NCBI RefSeq assembly: GCF_023716925.1
Contig: NZ_JAMQQG010000015.1
Coordinates: 1-44,977 of the forward strand
Reading direction: 5' to 3'
DNA length: 44,977 bases
Source: Frankia sp. R82
GTDB lineage: Bacteria; Actinomycetota; Actinomycetes; Frankiales; Frankiaceae
Shown here: positions 1 to 9,431 of the stretch, in pieces
Layout: each line of letters starts with the position of its first letter
How positions within the stretch are numbered: position 1 is the stretch's first letter
Translations under genes and position numbers: made by a program
Notes under the pieces: generated by a model
The model's database searches: none
What the model was told of the DNA's origin: nothing
The model's input: only the letters and a program-made list of their open reading frames with translations

Positions 1-2
1 CC

Positions 3-536
3 GCACCGCCGGGACCGTCAACGCGGCTGCCGGCCCGCGCGCCGACCCGGGCCCCGGCCCCGGCCCGAATCCCGCCACCGGGGGAGATTCGACCGGCGGC
101 GTCGAGACCTGGCTTCGCCGCAGTTCCCAGGCCGGCCCCGCGACCGCTGCCGGCGCCCCCGGTCCGGGCGTCACTGCCGGCACCGTCGATGCCGCCAGCC
201 GAGCCGGCTGCCCACCTCCGGGCCGGCGCGACGGCCGACCACGGCCTGGCCCGACCCGCCGCGGAGATCGCCGAGCCGGTGGCGCGACCGTTCCCGACGA
301 CGACGCCGGTCGAGCGGGGACTCAACGGCAGGGCTTTGCTGTCGGTGGTGCTGGGGCTTGGCTGGCTGTTCGGGGTGGGTAGTGTCGCCGCGGTCGTCCT
401 CGGTCGGCTGGCGCGGACCCAGATCCGCCGGCACAACCAACGGGGCGAGCGGCTCGCCACCGTGGGGATCGGGCTGGGCTGGACCGGAATCGGGCTGACG
501 GCAGCCAGTCTGCTGATCGTTCTCGCGTTGCGCTGA
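3..536 (+). CDS. DUF4190-type membrane protein, C-terminal part
   Basis: The frame is open from the first bases of the window to the TGA at 534-536, so the start lies to the left. The visible upstream half is a Pro/Ala/Arg-rich segment, probably a cytoplasmic linker. The last ~70 residues form two hydrophobic helices joined by a basic loop containing RLARTQIRRHNQRGERLA. That layout (helix, short G/A-x-R-x-QIRR loop, G-x-G-L helix) is typical of DUF4190, a small two-helix domain at the end of many actinobacterial membrane proteins. The function of the family is unknown. An internal ATG at 189 could serve as a start, but the Pro-rich reading frame continues upstream without a stop. The family call is moderate and the partial status is clear. 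Confidence 0.7.
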   Translation, partial: APPGPSTRLPARAPTRAPAPARIPPPGEIRPAASRPGFAAVPRPAPRPLPAPPVRASLPAPSMPPAEPAAHLRAGATADHGLARPAAEIAEPVARPFPTTTPVERGLNGRALLSVVLGLGWLFGVGSVAAVVLGRLARTQIRRHNQRGERLATVGIGLGWTGIGLTAASLLIVLALR

Positions 537-995
537 ACTGCGATGCGGACCGGGATGAACGACCAGAAGGCCGACCACGATCGGTGTTGTTCTGCTGTGA
601 TTTCTGGCATACCCCGGGCCGAGATAGTCGTGATGTTGGACACCACAGATTGCCCTTACGGATCCAATGGTCACGCAGAGCTTCTCGATCTTGGTGTGGT
701 GGCAGGTGCGGCGCGACGTCCGGACGGACCGCCGGAGCCGAACTGCCACCTCGTTTGTCCCGTATCGCCGGGCTTGACATGGCCTGGAGCTCGGCGGGGC
801 CGTCCTGTCGGCCGGATGCCGACCGCCCGGACGGGCCAGCCGGCCAGGCCTTGTCGGGCCACCGGGGTGCCGGCGTCGGCGCAGCGCGTGACGCGCGCGG
901 AAACCGGCTCGTCAGTAGGCTCTCAGGCGTTCTGTGCAGCCCCACGCAGCCCTACAAAACCCAACCCAGAACGACCGCATCCGACTGGACGGACC
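537..995. other. Intergenic region upstream of sucC
   Basis: These 459 bases separate the DUF4190 gene from sucC. The sucC frame stays open back to 543, but the SucC family begins at the GTG at 996, so I read this stretch as a leader or promoter region. A TTGACA hexamer at 774-779 has no matching -10 at normal spacing. No convincing gene or hairpin was found. Confidence 0.5.
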
Positions 996-2162
996 GTGGA
1001 TCTCTTCGAATACCAGGCGAAGAAGTTGTTCGCCGAGCATGGCGTTCCGGTACCCACCGGGAAGACCGCGACCACTCCCGAGGAGGCACGTGCGATCGCC
1101 ACCGAACTCGGTGGCAAGGTCGTCGTCAAGGCGCAGGTCAAGGCCGGCGGCCGAGGCAAGGCCGGCGGTGTCAAGGTGGCCGACGGACCGGACGACGCCT
1201 TCGCGAAGGCGACGGCGATCCTCGGGATGGACATCAAGGGCCACACGGTCCACTCGGTGCTCGTCGAGGAAGCCAGCAACATCGCGGAGGAGTACTACGC
1301 CTCCTTCCTGCTGGACCGGGCCAACCGGACCTTCCTCGCGATGGCCTCCCGTGAGGGTGGCATGGAGATCGAGGAGGTGGCCGCCACCAACCCGGAGGCG
1401 CTGGCCCGCATCCTCATCGACCCGCTGACCGGCGTGGACGCGGCCAAGGCGCGGGAGATCGCGGTGGCTGCCAAGCTGCCCGAGGCCGCGCTGGACGGCG
1501 CGACCGAGCTGCTGGCGAAGCTGTGGACCGTCTTCGTGAAGTCGGACGCCACCCTCGTCGAGGTCAACCCGCTGATCCTCACCGGGGACGGCAAGGTCAT
1601 CGCCCTCGACGGCAAGGTGAGCCTCGACGAGAACGCCGACTTCCGTCACCCCGAGAACGAGGCGTTCGTCGACGTCTCCGCGGTCGACCCGCTCGAGCAG
1701 AAGGCCAAGGAGAAGGGCCTCAACTACGTCAAGCTCGAGGGCGAGGTCGGGATCATCGGAAACGGTGCCGGCCTGGTCATGTCGACGCTGGACGTGGTGA
1801 CCTACGCCGGTGAGGAGTTCGGCGGCAAGCGGCCGGCGAACTTCCTCGACATCGGCGGCGGCGCGTCCGCCGAGGTGATGGCGAACGGGTTGTCGATCAT
1901 CCTCGGTGACCCGTCGGTCAAGAGCGTCTTCGTCAACATCTTCGGTGGCATCACCGCCTGTGACGCGGTCGCCAACGGCATCATCCAGGCCCTCGACATC
2001 GTCGGGAACGTGACCACCCCGCTGGTGGTCCGCCTGGACGGCAACAACGCCGAGGAGGGTCGTCGCATCCTCGCCGAGGCGAACCTTCCGGTGGTCAAGC
2101 CGGTCGACACGATGGACGGCGCGGCGAAGCTCGCCGCCCAGCTCGCCGCGGCCGCGGCCTGA
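996..2162 (+). CDS. sucC: Succinyl-CoA synthetase (ADP-forming) beta subunit
   Basis: Beta subunit of the TCA-cycle enzyme that interconverts succinyl-CoA and succinate with substrate-level nucleotide phosphorylation in the cytoplasm. The 388-residue product starts with [12 protein letters not shown], the usual N-terminus of the family. An ATP-grasp domain follows, with [19 protein letters not shown] for nucleotide binding. The segments [20 protein letters not shown] (metal site) and [21 protein letters not shown] mark the CoA-ligase domain. The GTG at 996 is chosen by homology, because the open frame upstream has no family resemblance and the ribosome binding site is weak. sucD follows after 24 bases, so the two are almost certainly co-transcribed. 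Confidence 0.97.
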   Translation: MDLFEYQAKKLFAEHGVPVPTGKTATTPEEARAIATELGGKVVVKAQVKAGGRGKAGGVKVADGPDDAFAKATAILGMDIKGHTVHSVLVEEASNIAEEYYASFLLDRANRTFLAMASREGGMEIEEVAATNPEALARILIDPLTGVDAAKAREIAVAAKLPEAALDGATELLAKLWTVFVKSDATLVEVNPLILTGDGKVIALDGKVSLDENADFRHPENEAFVDVSAVDPLEQKAKEKGLNYVKLEGEVGIIGNGAGLVMSTLDVVTYAGEEFGGKRPANFLDIGGGASAEVMANGLSIILGDPSVKSVFVNIFGGITACDAVANGIIQALDIVGNVTTPLVVRLDGNNAEEGRRILAEANLPVVKPVDTMDGAAKLAAQLAAAAA

Positions 2163-2186
2163 CCTGCGCGAAGGGATTGCAAACCG

Positions 2187-3059
2187 ATGGCTATCTGGCT
2201 TGACGAGAACAGCCGGATCGTGGTGCAGGGCATCACCGGCTCCGAGGGCACCAAGCACACCCGGCGGATGCTCGCGTCCGGCGCGAAGGTCGTCGCGGGC
2301 GTCAACGCCCGCAAGGCCGGCCAGAAGGTCGACGACGTGCCGGTGTTCGGCTCCGTCACCGACGCGATCGCGCAGACCGGCGCGAACGTCTCGGTGATCT
2401 TCGTTCCGCCGAGGTTCACCAAGGACGCGGCGATCGAGGCGGTCGACGCGGCGATCCCGCTCGCGGTGGTCATCACCGAGGGTGTGCCCGTCCACGACAC
2501 CACCGAGTTCTTCGCGTACAGCAAGTCGAAGGGCACGACCCGGATCATCGGGCCGAACTGTCCGGGCATCGCGAGCCCGGGCGTGTCCAACGCCGGCATC
2601 ATCCCGGCCGACATCACCCCCGGTGGGCGGATCGGTCTGGTCTCCAAGAGCGGCACGCTGACCTACCAGATGATGTACGAGCTGCGTGAGTTCGGCTTCT
2701 CGACCTGTGTCGGCATCGGCGGTGACCCGGTCATCGGGACCACCCACATCGATGCGCTCGACGCGTTCCAGGCCGACCCGGGCACCGACGCCATCGTCAT
2801 GATCGGTGAGATCGGCGGTGACGCCGAGGAGCGCGCGGCGGCGCACATCGAGGCGCACGTGAGCAAGCCGGTCGTCGGCTACGTCGCCGGCTTCACCGCG
2901 CCCGAGGGCAAGACCATGGGCCACGCCGGCGCCATCGTGTCCGGTTCGTCCGGTACGGCGCAGGCCAAGAAGGAAGCCCTGGAGAAGGCCGGCGTGCGGG
3001 TGGGCAAGACCCCGTCCGAGACCGCCCGGCTGATGGCTGACATCATGCGGTCGTTGTAG
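2187..3059 (+). CDS. sucD: Succinyl-CoA synthetase alpha subunit
   Basis: Alpha subunit of succinyl-CoA synthetase, which carries the phosphohistidine and binds CoA. The product is 290 residues, the normal length. Visible motifs are [13 protein letters not shown] near the N-terminus (CoA-binding Rossmann fold), [26 protein letters not shown] and [10 protein letters not shown]. The His in the last motif is residue 246, the position of the phosphorylated histidine in the family. A GAAGGGA ribosome binding site precedes the ATG at 2187. It forms an operon with sucC, and the hairpin at 3127-3163 ends the unit. Confidence 0.97.
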   Translation: MAIWLDENSRIVVQGITGSEGTKHTRRMLASGAKVVAGVNARKAGQKVDDVPVFGSVTDAIAQTGANVSVIFVPPRFTKDAAIEAVDAAIPLAVVITEGVPVHDTTEFFAYSKSKGTTRIIGPNCPGIASPGVSNAGIIPADITPGGRIGLVSKSGTLTYQMMYELREFGFSTCVGIGGDPVIGTTHIDALDAFQADPGTDAIVMIGEIGGDAEERAAAHIEAHVSKPVVGYVAGFTAPEGKTMGHAGAIVSGSSGTAQAKKEALEKAGVRVGKTPSETARLMADIMRSL

Positions 3060-3126
3060 TTCTGACCGTCTGATGGGTTCCGTGTGCGGCACCCGTCGTC
3101 GGACGGTCGTGGAGTCGCCAGGTTGT

Positions 3127-3163
3127 CGGGGATGAGGGACGCGCACCGCTTCCCTCATCCCCG
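3127..3163 (+). terminator. Hairpin terminator after sucCD
   Basis: A perfect inverted repeat with 13-bp arms (3127-3139 and 3151-3163) and an 11-base loop lies 68 bases after the sucD stop. Its core is CGGGGATGAGGG paired with CCCTCATCCCCG. There is no T-run, as is common for actinobacterial terminators. It separates sucCD from the membrane-protein gene starting at 3243. Confidence 0.75.
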
Positions 3164-3242
3164 CACTGCTGCGAGACTCCAGACCGGTGTGTCGGCGCGC
3201 TGCGTCCCACGCCGACCGACCTGACGAAGTGGGGTTTCCGCC

Positions 3243-4160
3243 GTGGCACGAATCGGCGGTCGCGAGATCGCGACCAACGACATCGGAGTGATCGCTGCCA
3301 GTGCGGTCATGTTCATCGTGAGCTTCCTGCCGTGGTACTCGGTGAAGTTCTCGTTCTTCGGTTCCGGCCGGACGGCGCACGAGAACGCATGGGGGCTCGG
3401 CTTCAACTCGTGGTTCCCCGTGCTGCTCGTGCTCGCGGTCGGCGGCGTGCTCGCGGCCCGGCTGTTCGCGGGGCTGCGCGTGCCCGACCTCGGCCCGGTG
3501 GCCGTGGTGTGGGTGCTGCCGGCCGTCTCGCTGCTGGCCTTCCTCCTGCTGCTGCTGCGGTGGATCCGCTTCCCGGACGTGCCCGCCGGGGTGGATGCCG
3601 GCCCCAGCGTCGGTTTCTTCCTGGCAATCGTGGCCAGCCTGGCACAGACGGTGTTCGGCGTGCTGGCGGCGCTCGCCAGCGGCGCCCCCCTGCCCTGGCG
3701 GCCCGGTGGCGGCGGGACCGGGCCTGGCGGCTCGGGCCAGTGGCAGCCGTCGGCCAACCAGCCGCCCTACGGTCAGCCCTACGGCCAGCAGCCGACTCCC
3801 GGTGGGTACGGCCAGCAGCCTGGTTACGGTCAGCCCGGCTATGGCCAGCCCCCGCAGGGCTACGGTCAGCCGCCGACCGGTGGTGGGTATGGCCAGCAGC
3901 CCCCGCCCGGCTACGGCCAGCAGCCCGGTTACGGTCAGCCGCCGGCCGGTGGTGGGTATGGTCAGCCGCCAGCCGGTGGTGGGTATGGTCAGCAGCCCCC
4001 GCCCGGCTACGGTCAGCAGCCCCAGCAGCCCGGTTACGGTCAGCCGCCGGCCGGTGGTGGGTATGGTCAGCAGCCTGCGCCCGGCTACGGCGGTCAGCAG
4101 CCCGGCTATGGCCAGCCGCCACAGGACGGCTACGGCCAGCAGTCCGCGCCGAATCGCTGA
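3243..4160 (+). CDS. Four-helix membrane protein with Gly/Tyr/Gln/Pro repeat tail (34 kDa antigen-like)
   Basis: Product of 305 residues. The first ~150 contain four hydrophobic segments (around [58 protein letters not shown] and [20 protein letters not shown]), so it is a polytopic membrane protein. The remaining ~140 residues are a low-complexity tail of GYGQQP / GYGQPPAGG repeats encoded at roughly 3762-4150. The architecture and the position between sucD and the PerM-like gene match M. tuberculosis Rv0954, a 34 kDa antigen homologue linked to cell division (family DUF5336; recalled, not searched). Such tails often scaffold protein contacts, but no function can be read here. The GTG start at 3243 is supported by the first helix following shortly after it. 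Confidence 0.8.
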   Translation: MARIGGREIATNDIGVIAASAVMFIVSFLPWYSVKFSFFGSGRTAHENAWGLGFNSWFPVLLVLAVGGVLAARLFAGLRVPDLGPVAVVWVLPAVSLLAFLLLLLRWIRFPDVPAGVDAGPSVGFFLAIVASLAQTVFGVLAALASGAPLPWRPGGGGTGPGGSGQWQPSANQPPYGQPYGQQPTPGGYGQQPGYGQPGYGQPPQGYGQPPTGGGYGQQPPPGYGQQPGYGQPPAGGGYGQPPAGGGYGQQPPPGYGQQPQQPGYGQPPAGGGYGQQPAPGYGGQQPGYGQPPQDGYGQQSAPNR

Positions 4161-4270
4161 GTCCGACCTCCGGCTCCGGATCCGGACCAGCCGGGGCGAA
4201 GCGCATTTTGTCGGACCGAGGGACGGCGTGTTGGCTCGGCTGACGACTGACCGCATGCGAGCGTCCTGAC

Positions 4271-5593
4271 GTGCCCGCCTTCCATCAGTCACGGTCCCTG
4301 CGACCGGATCTGGACCGTCTGTGGCAACGGGCCGGCCGGCCGGCGGTGGCCGCGATCGCGGCGTCGGCGGCCGGGCTGATCTTCATCGAGGTCGTCGTCC
4401 TGATCGTGTGGGGCGCCGACACCGGCTCCTCCACCAGCCCGGGTGCCGCGTTGCGGGTGGGGGCGGACCTCTGGCTCGTCGCCCATGGCGCCACGCTGCA
4501 CCTGTCGGATGGCGTGATCGCCCTGCGCCCGCTCGGGTTGGCGCTGTTTCCGCTGATCGCAGCCCTGAGCGCCGCGCATCGGCACGCCGGTCTGGTCCCC
4601 TGGCCGGGGCCGGCGGGTGGTCCGGCGGCGGCTGTCGTCGCCGGACCGGTGCCCTGGCGCCGGGTGGCGGCGGATGCGGTGGAGGTCGTCACCGCCCAGA
4701 CGCTGTTCGTCGTGCTGATCGCCCTGCTGGTGCAGTCCGGACCGGTGCGGCCGGCGCTGGGCTCGGCGGCGCTGGGCACGGTTGTCGTCGCCCTGCCGGC
4801 GGCGCTGCTGGGAGCGCTTGCCGGGCGCCACCGGCTGCGCGCCGCGTGGCGCCGGCTGCCCGGCTGGGTGCGGATCCCGCTGCGGTGCGGTCTGGCCGCC
4901 TTCGCGTCGCTGGTCGCGACCGCCGCCTTCGGCGTCGCCCTGGTCATCGCCGCGACGTTGCCCGAGGTGGCCGGCGCCGAACGGGAGCTCGACGTCGGCG
5001 TCCTCGGCGGGTTGGGGCTGGCGGTCGCCCAGCTCGCCGTCCTGCCCAACCTGGTGCTGTGGGCGCTGTCGTACGCCCTCGGCCCGGGTTTCCACGTCGG
5101 CTCCGGTCTGGTCCGCGCGGACACGGTGCAGGTCACCAACGTGCCGGACCTGCCGGTGCTCGCCTCGTTGCCGCCGAGTGCCCTGCCCCGGGTGGGCTGG
5201 CCGCTGCTGATCCTGGTGCCGCTTGTCGCCGGGCTGGTGTGCGCGCTGATGGCACACCGGGCGAGTGCTGGGCGGCGCTCGCGGGACCGGCTCGGCGTGG
5301 TGGGGCTGGCAGGGATCATCTGCGGACTGCTGTGCGCGCTGGCCTGCCAGGAGTCGCTCGGGCAGGTCGGCGAAGCCGGGCAGTACGGGCCGGCCGCCGC
5401 CTGGGTGTGTGGGCTGCTGGCCGGGGGCGAGATCGGGCTGGTCGGTCTGGTGCTGATCGGCGGCATCGACCTCGCCGCATGGCGGGCCGAGCGCCCGTTC
5501 CTGGCCAGGGACGCGGAGCCGTCCTTCTGGCGGCGGCGACTGGCCCCGGCGCGCTCCCGACCGGCGACGTGGACGTCGCGCCGGCCGGACTGA
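4271..5593 (+). CDS. DUF6350 / PerM-like polytopic membrane protein
   Basis: A 440-residue, strongly hydrophobic protein with about nine to ten predicted membrane segments. The segment GADLWLVAHGATLHLSDGVIALRPLGLALFPLI is characteristic of the actinobacterial DUF6350 family. That family includes mycobacterial PerM (Rv0955), reported to stabilise the divisome under stress. Its place between the Rv0954-like gene and purN repeats the mycobacterial order, which supports the assignment. The C-terminus is a short Arg-rich cytoplasmic tail. The GTG at 4271 follows the previous gene by 110 bases and has no strong ribosome binding site. The family call is fairly sure; the cellular role is inferred. 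Confidence 0.8.
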   Translation: MPAFHQSRSLRPDLDRLWQRAGRPAVAAIAASAAGLIFIEVVVLIVWGADTGSSTSPGAALRVGADLWLVAHGATLHLSDGVIALRPLGLALFPLIAALSAAHRHAGLVPWPGPAGGPAAAVVAGPVPWRRVAADAVEVVTAQTLFVVLIALLVQSGPVRPALGSAALGTVVVALPAALLGALAGRHRLRAAWRRLPGWVRIPLRCGLAAFASLVATAAFGVALVIAATLPEVAGAERELDVGVLGGLGLAVAQLAVLPNLVLWALSYALGPGFHVGSGLVRADTVQVTNVPDLPVLASLPPSALPRVGWPLLILVPLVAGLVCALMAHRASAGRRSRDRLGVVGLAGIICGLLCALACQESLGQVGEAGQYGPAAAWVCGLLAGGEIGLVGLVLIGGIDLAAWRAERPFLARDAEPSFWRRRLAPARSRPATWTSRRPD

Positions 5594-5711
5594 CCTGGTG
5601 CGGTGCGCACTGATGCGGTGCCGGCCCGGCGCGGGTCGCGGCGGCACCCGAAAACTGTCGGTGCGCTCGGCTATCGTCCAGCGGTAGTGGATCACCGTCA
5701 TGGAGGTCGTC

Positions 5712-6218
5712 GTGCCGGTCGCACTTGCCCACGTTCGCGCCGAAGCTCGCCGACTGCGGGTGCTCGGCTGGTCCTATCGTCGCATCGCGCTGCGCCTGCG
5801 GGCACGCCACGGCCTGCGCCCGCTGGCGGCCTTTCGCCTCGCCCGCGGGTGGACGCAGGAGGAGGCCGCCCGCCACTGGAACGAACGCTGGCCCGGCTCC
5901 GGCCCGGTCAAGACGGGCAAGGCCTGGTCGTACTGGGAAAACTGGCCGGGCCGAGGCGGTCGGGCGCCGTCGGCCGCCGTGCTGTGGCGGCTGGCCGAGC
6001 TCTATCAGTGTCGGCCCGGGGAGTTGCTGGACGGGCCGGATTTCGGCCGGTCGGATCCGGCTGCGGATGCGGCGGCCGAGCAGTCCGCGGCTGCCCTTGA
6101 CGGGCTGCTGCCCGAGGTGGCTGTCCTGGGCGGTGCCACGCAGGACGAGCTGCCGTCGGCCGCGTCGATCGAGGCACTGTTGGCCGGGCTGCTCTCGGGT
6201 TGGGTGCCGGCCGCCTAG
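5712..6218 (+). CDS. HTH (XRE-like) DNA-binding protein
   Basis: Small protein of 168 residues, very Arg-rich at its start. Residues ~15-110 contain [17 protein letters not shown] and then [18 protein letters not shown], followed by [21 protein letters not shown]. The last element is the closing helix pattern of an XRE/Cro-type helix-turn-helix. The C-terminal third is an Ala/Glu-rich helix with no recognised domain. I place the start at the GTG at 5712 because GGAGG at 5702-5706 stands five bases ahead of it; the ATG at 5700 has no ribosome binding site. It sits alone between the PerM-like gene and purN. It is probably a transcription regulator, with an unknown target. Confidence 0.7.
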   Translation: MPVALAHVRAEARRLRVLGWSYRRIALRLRARHGLRPLAAFRLARGWTQEEAARHWNERWPGSGPVKTGKAWSYWENWPGRGGRAPSAAVLWRLAELYQCRPGELLDGPDFGRSDPAADAAAEQSAAALDGLLPEVAVLGGATQDELPSAASIEALLAGLLSGWVPAA

Positions 6219-6572
6219 CCGGCGCCGGCGGCGGCCCTGATCGGTGCTGGCCATCGCGGCCCGGCGGCGCGGCTGCCGCGTGGCCAGCTGCGGAGGCGAC
6301 CAGGTGCCAGGCGGGGCAGGCCACGCGATGCGGCGCGCGGGAGTGGCGGAAGTCAGTACAGTCGGACGGTCGCGGCATGTCATCGACGGTGGCGGCTGGG
6401 CATCCGGGAAGGTCCGTCCTGGTGGCGAGTCGAGGCTCGCGGTCGCGTGCGCCCGCGCGGTGCCCGCCAGGTTGTGGGCCGCTGACGGCTTTCGATGATC
6501 CGTGGGTTCCGCGACCCCTGGGTTCCGCGACCCGTGGGTTCCACTGGCCCTGTCTGCGTTACGGAGTGTGTT
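6219..6572. other. Intergenic region upstream of purN, with tandem repeat
   Basis: These 354 bases precede purN. They contain a tandem repeat at 6502-6550 of about 16-17 bases with core TGGGTTCCGCGACCC, present twice, plus a third degenerate copy. The repeat ends only 23 bases before the purN start, so it lies in the likely leader. No other gene is supported here. Confidence 0.55.
6502..6550. repeat. 16-17 bp tandem repeat in the purN leader
   Basis: Two near-identical units at 6502-6517 and 6519-6533 and a diverged third at 6534-6550, all beginning (G)TGGGTTCC. Each unit repeats the GGGTTCC half next to a GCGACCC half. Confidence 0.75.
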
Positions 6573-7187
6573 GTGGCTGCTCGCCTTGTCGTCCTCGCGT
6601 CCGGTGCGGGAACCACGCTGCAGGCGATCCTCGACGCGATCGCGCAGCCAGGGTTCGATGCGGCCGTCGTGGCAGTCGGAACCGACCGGCACGACACCGG
6701 CGCCCAGCGCCGGGCCGAGGCTGTCGGTGTGCCGGTGTTCACCGTTCGGCTCGAGGATCACGGCGACCGGGCGGCGTTCAACGCGGCCACCGCCGAACGT
6801 ATCGCCGGGTTCGCCCCGGATCTGCTGGTGCTCGCCGGTTACATGAAGATTCTCGACCGGCAGGTCATCGCTCGCTTCCCGACGGTCAACACCCACCCGT
6901 CGCTGCTGCCGGCCTTTCCCGGCGCCCATGCCGTCCGGGATGCGCTCGCGGCCGGAGTGAAGGTGAGCGGTGTGACGGTGCACTGGGTCGACGAGGGGGT
7001 CGACACCGGTCCGATCATCGCTCAGCAGGCGGTGCCGGTGGAGCCGGCGGACACCGAGGCGACGCTGCGGGATCGGATCCAGGGGGTCGAACGCGGCCTG
7101 TTTGTCACGACGATCGGTGCGATCGTGCGTTCGGGAAACCTGTCGGGTGCTGCGGTGGCCGGGGTTCACGTCCAGGAGGAGTCATGA
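6573..7187 (+). CDS. purN: Phosphoribosylglycinamide formyltransferase
   Basis: Third step of de novo purine synthesis: transfers the formyl group of 10-formyltetrahydrofolate to glycinamide ribonucleotide. The 204-residue product begins with the phosphate-binding loop [14 protein letters not shown]. It carries [16 protein letters not shown] and [15 protein letters not shown]; catalytic Asn107, His109 and Asp145 line up with the family triad. The start is the GTG at 6573, with GGAG at 6563-6566; in-frame upstream codons show no family similarity. The stop overlaps the purH start as ATGA, so the two are translationally coupled. Confidence 0.96.
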   Translation: MAARLVVLASGAGTTLQAILDAIAQPGFDAAVVAVGTDRHDTGAQRRAEAVGVPVFTVRLEDHGDRAAFNAATAERIAGFAPDLLVLAGYMKILDRQVIARFPTVNTHPSLLPAFPGAHAVRDALAAGVKVSGVTVHWVDEGVDTGPIIAQQAVPVEPADTEATLRDRIQGVERGLFVTTIGAIVRSGNLSGAAVAGVHVQEES

Positions 7188-8854
7188 CGTCATCGGGTGC
7201 CAGCGTGGCTGGCGGCAGCGGCGCGACCGGCGGGGCCGGGTCGGCCACGGGAGCGGGGACGGCCGAGGTGGTCCCCACCGGGCATCGGCCGTTGCGCCGG
7301 GCGCTGGTCAGCGTGTACGACAAGGTCGGGCTGGACGTGCTCGCCGAGGCGTTCCAGGCCGCCGGGGTCGAGGTCGTCTCCACCGGCTCGACGGCACAGG
7401 TGCTGGCCCGCCACGGGCTGGCGGTGACGCCGGTGAGCACGGTGACCGGCTTCCCCGAGGTACTCGGTGGGCGGGTGAAGACCCTGCACCCCAGGGTGCA
7501 CGCCGGCCTGCTGGCGGACCTGCGTAACGCCGAGCACGCGGCCGCTCTGGCCGAACTCGACATCGAGCCGTTCGACCTGGTCGTGGTGAACCTGTATCCG
7601 TTCGCGGCCACGGTGGCCGGCGGGGCCACCGAGGACGAGGCGGTCGAGCAGATCGACATCGGCGGCCCGGCGATGATCCGGGCGGCTGCGAAGAACCATG
7701 CGTCGGTCGCCGTCGTCGTCTCCCCGGACGACTACGGCGCGCTGGCCGAGGCGGTCCGCGGCGGCGGTTACGACCTGGCGGCCCGCCGCCGGCTGGCGGC
7801 CCGCGCGTTCGCCCACACCGCCGCCTACGACGTCGCGGTGTCGTCGTGGTTCGCCAGCGTCGTCGCGCCCGACGAGGTCGCCCGCGAGACCGGCTGGCCC
7901 GACGTGCTCTCCGCCCAGTGGCAGCGCTCGGACGTGCTGCGTTACGGCGAGAACCCGCACCAGCGGGCAGCCCTGTACGTCGAGGCCGGCCACGAGGGGG
8001 GCGTCGGCGGTGGTCTGGCCGCGGCCCGCCAGCTGCACGGCAAGCAGATGTCGTACAACAACTACACCGACACCGATGCGGCCCGGCGCGCCGTGTACGA
8101 CTTCACCGAGCCGGCCGTCGCCGTGATCAAGCATGCGAATCCCTGCGGCATCGCCGTCGGCGCCACGATCGCCGAGGCACATCGCAAGGCGCATGCCTGC
8201 GACCCGGTGTCCGCCTTCGGCGGGGTGATCGCCACGAACCGGCCGGTCACCGTCGACCTCGCCGAGCAGATCGCCGAGATCTTCACCGAGGTCGTCGTCG
8301 CCCCCGGCTACGAGCCCGGCGCGGTGGAGATCCTTGCCCGCAAACCGTCGATCCGGGTGCTGGAGTGCGCCGCTCCGCCGCACCAGCGTGGGGTGGAGCT
8401 GCGCCCGATCAGCGGCGGGCTGTTGCTGCAGTCGCGGGACGCGGTCGAGGAACCGGGTGACGAGCCCTCCGGGTGGACGTTGGAAGCCGGCACGCCCGCC
8501 GACGACGCGCTGCTCGCCGACCTGCGTTTCGCCTGGCGTGCGGTGCGCGCGGTGAAGTCGAACGCGATCCTGCTGGCCAGTGACGGCGCCACGGTCGGCG
8601 TCGGGATGGGCCAGGTCAACCGGGTTGATGCGGCCCGTCTCGCGGTGACCCGGGCGGCCGATCGGGCCAAGGGCGCGGTGGCCGCCAGCGACGCCTTCTT
8701 CCCGTTCCCCGACGGCTTCGAGGTGCTGGCCGAGGCCGGGGTGCGGGCGGTCGTCGAACCGGGCGGATCGGTGCGCGACGAACTGGTCATCGCGGCCGCG
8801 CGCGAGGCCGGCGTCACGCTCTACTTCAGCGGAGTGCGCCACTTCGCACACTGA
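7184..8854 (+). CDS. purH: Bifunctional AICAR transformylase / IMP cyclohydrolase
   Basis: Catalyses the last two steps of IMP synthesis, formylation of AICAR and ring closure. The product is 556 residues; the first ~35 form a Gly/Ala/Ser-rich extension that looks disordered. The cyclohydrolase (MGS-like) domain follows with [18 protein letters not shown] and [15 protein letters not shown]. The transformylase domain has [34 protein letters not shown] and [15 protein letters not shown], and ends in [13 protein letters not shown]. The ATG at 7184 has AGGAGGAG just upstream and overlaps the purN stop. The open frame extending back to 6200 is not part of the gene. Confidence 0.97.
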   Translation: MTSSGASVAGGSGATGGAGSATGAGTAEVVPTGHRPLRRALVSVYDKVGLDVLAEAFQAAGVEVVSTGSTAQVLARHGLAVTPVSTVTGFPEVLGGRVKTLHPRVHAGLLADLRNAEHAAALAELDIEPFDLVVVNLYPFAATVAGGATEDEAVEQIDIGGPAMIRAAAKNHASVAVVVSPDDYGALAEAVRGGGYDLAARRRLAARAFAHTAAYDVAVSSWFASVVAPDEVARETGWPDVLSAQWQRSDVLRYGENPHQRAALYVEAGHEGGVGGGLAAARQLHGKQMSYNNYTDTDAARRAVYDFTEPAVAVIKHANPCGIAVGATIAEAHRKAHACDPVSAFGGVIATNRPVTVDLAEQIAEIFTEVVVAPGYEPGAVEILARKPSIRVLECAAPPHQRGVELRPISGGLLLQSRDAVEEPGDEPSGWTLEAGTPADDALLADLRFAWRAVRAVKSNAILLASDGATVGVGMGQVNRVDAARLAVTRAADRAKGAVAASDAFFPFPDGFEVLAEAGVRAVVEPGGSVRDELVIAAAREAGVTLYFSGVRHFAH

Positions 8855-8864
8855 GCTGCCGGCG

Positions 8865-8896
8865 GGAGGGGGCGTGGTGAACCCACCGCCCCCTCC
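8865..8896. terminator. Bidirectional hairpin between purH and the next minus-strand gene
   Basis: Perfect 10-bp inverted repeat GGAGGGGGCG (8865-8874) / CGCCCCCTCC (8887-8896) with a 12-base loop, placed between the convergent ends of purH (8854) and the gene ending at 8929. Position and symmetry suggest it stops transcription from both sides. Confidence 0.75.
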
Positions 8897-8928
8897 GAAC
8901 GTCGGCCGCCCAACGTCGCGGGTGCCGG

Positions 8929-9252
8929 TCAGACGCCGGCGTTCGCCTCGGCGGCGGCCGAACCCCGCCGGCCGCCCGTTCCGCTGCCGTTCGCGGTGGT
9001 CGCCGCCGGAGCGGTCGCCGCGGCGGCCCCACCCGGCGTGTCCGTCGTCGGCACGTAGCGCTGGGCGACCCAGTCGAGGGCGTCCCGCCAGCTCGCGCCG
9101 TACAGCACCGAGATGCGGTCGGCGGTCTGACGGGCCAGCGCCTGGACGAACACGCGGTCGTCGCTGTCCAGATGCCGGGCATCACCGAAGGTTTCCCAGG
9201 CTCGGAACATCAGTTCCTGCAGCTTCTTGCTGTGAGGTGATTCGTCTGCCAC
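8929..9252 (-). CDS. Small conserved-type protein of unknown function
   Basis: Predicted 107-residue soluble protein that I do not recognise. Residues ~1-65 look folded and helical, with KLQELMFRAWETFGDARHL and DRVFVQALARQTADRISVLYG, ending in WRDALDWVAQRYVP. The remaining ~40 residues are an Ala/Thr/Gly-rich, probably disordered tail. The GTG at 9252 is preceded by GGGAGGAG six to seven bases upstream, which decides the start against the GTG at 9276. It points the same way as the FHA regulator 179 bases upstream and may share its transcript. No transmembrane helix or known catalytic motif is visible. Confidence 0.65.
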   Translation of the reverse strand: MADESPHSKKLQELMFRAWETFGDARHLDSDDRVFVQALARQTADRISVLYGASWRDALDWVAQRYVPTTDTPGGAAAATAPAATTANGSGTGGRRGSAAAEANAGV

Positions 9253-9431
9253 GTTGAGCTCCTCCCAAATGGGCACCGCGGCCGGAAGTCTGCCCTAAGC
9301 GTGCCGGGTGCCCTTAGGTGGGGGTACTCGTGGTTGTGTGCCCGATGGGTTCGCCTGGGTCAGTGAAAGGCCGGATTAGGGCCATGTGGTAGTGGCGCCA
9401 CGTGCAGTGGCGGTTAGGAGCAGTGGTGAGG

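Noticed and set aside
774-779. TTGACA as a -35 for sucC
   Set aside because: No -10-like hexamer occurs at 16-19 bp spacing, and it is over 200 bases from the start.
912-4292. 1126-codon open frame on the minus strand across sucC-sucD and the membrane protein
   Set aside because: It is antisense to well-supported genes and shows no domain. Its Arg/Asp/His/Val-rich composition is that of a reversed GC-rich coding frame.
6200-7183. 328-codon N-terminal extension of purH
   Set aside because: It runs antiphase through purN, has no PurH similarity, and a strong ribosome binding site precedes the ATG at 7184.
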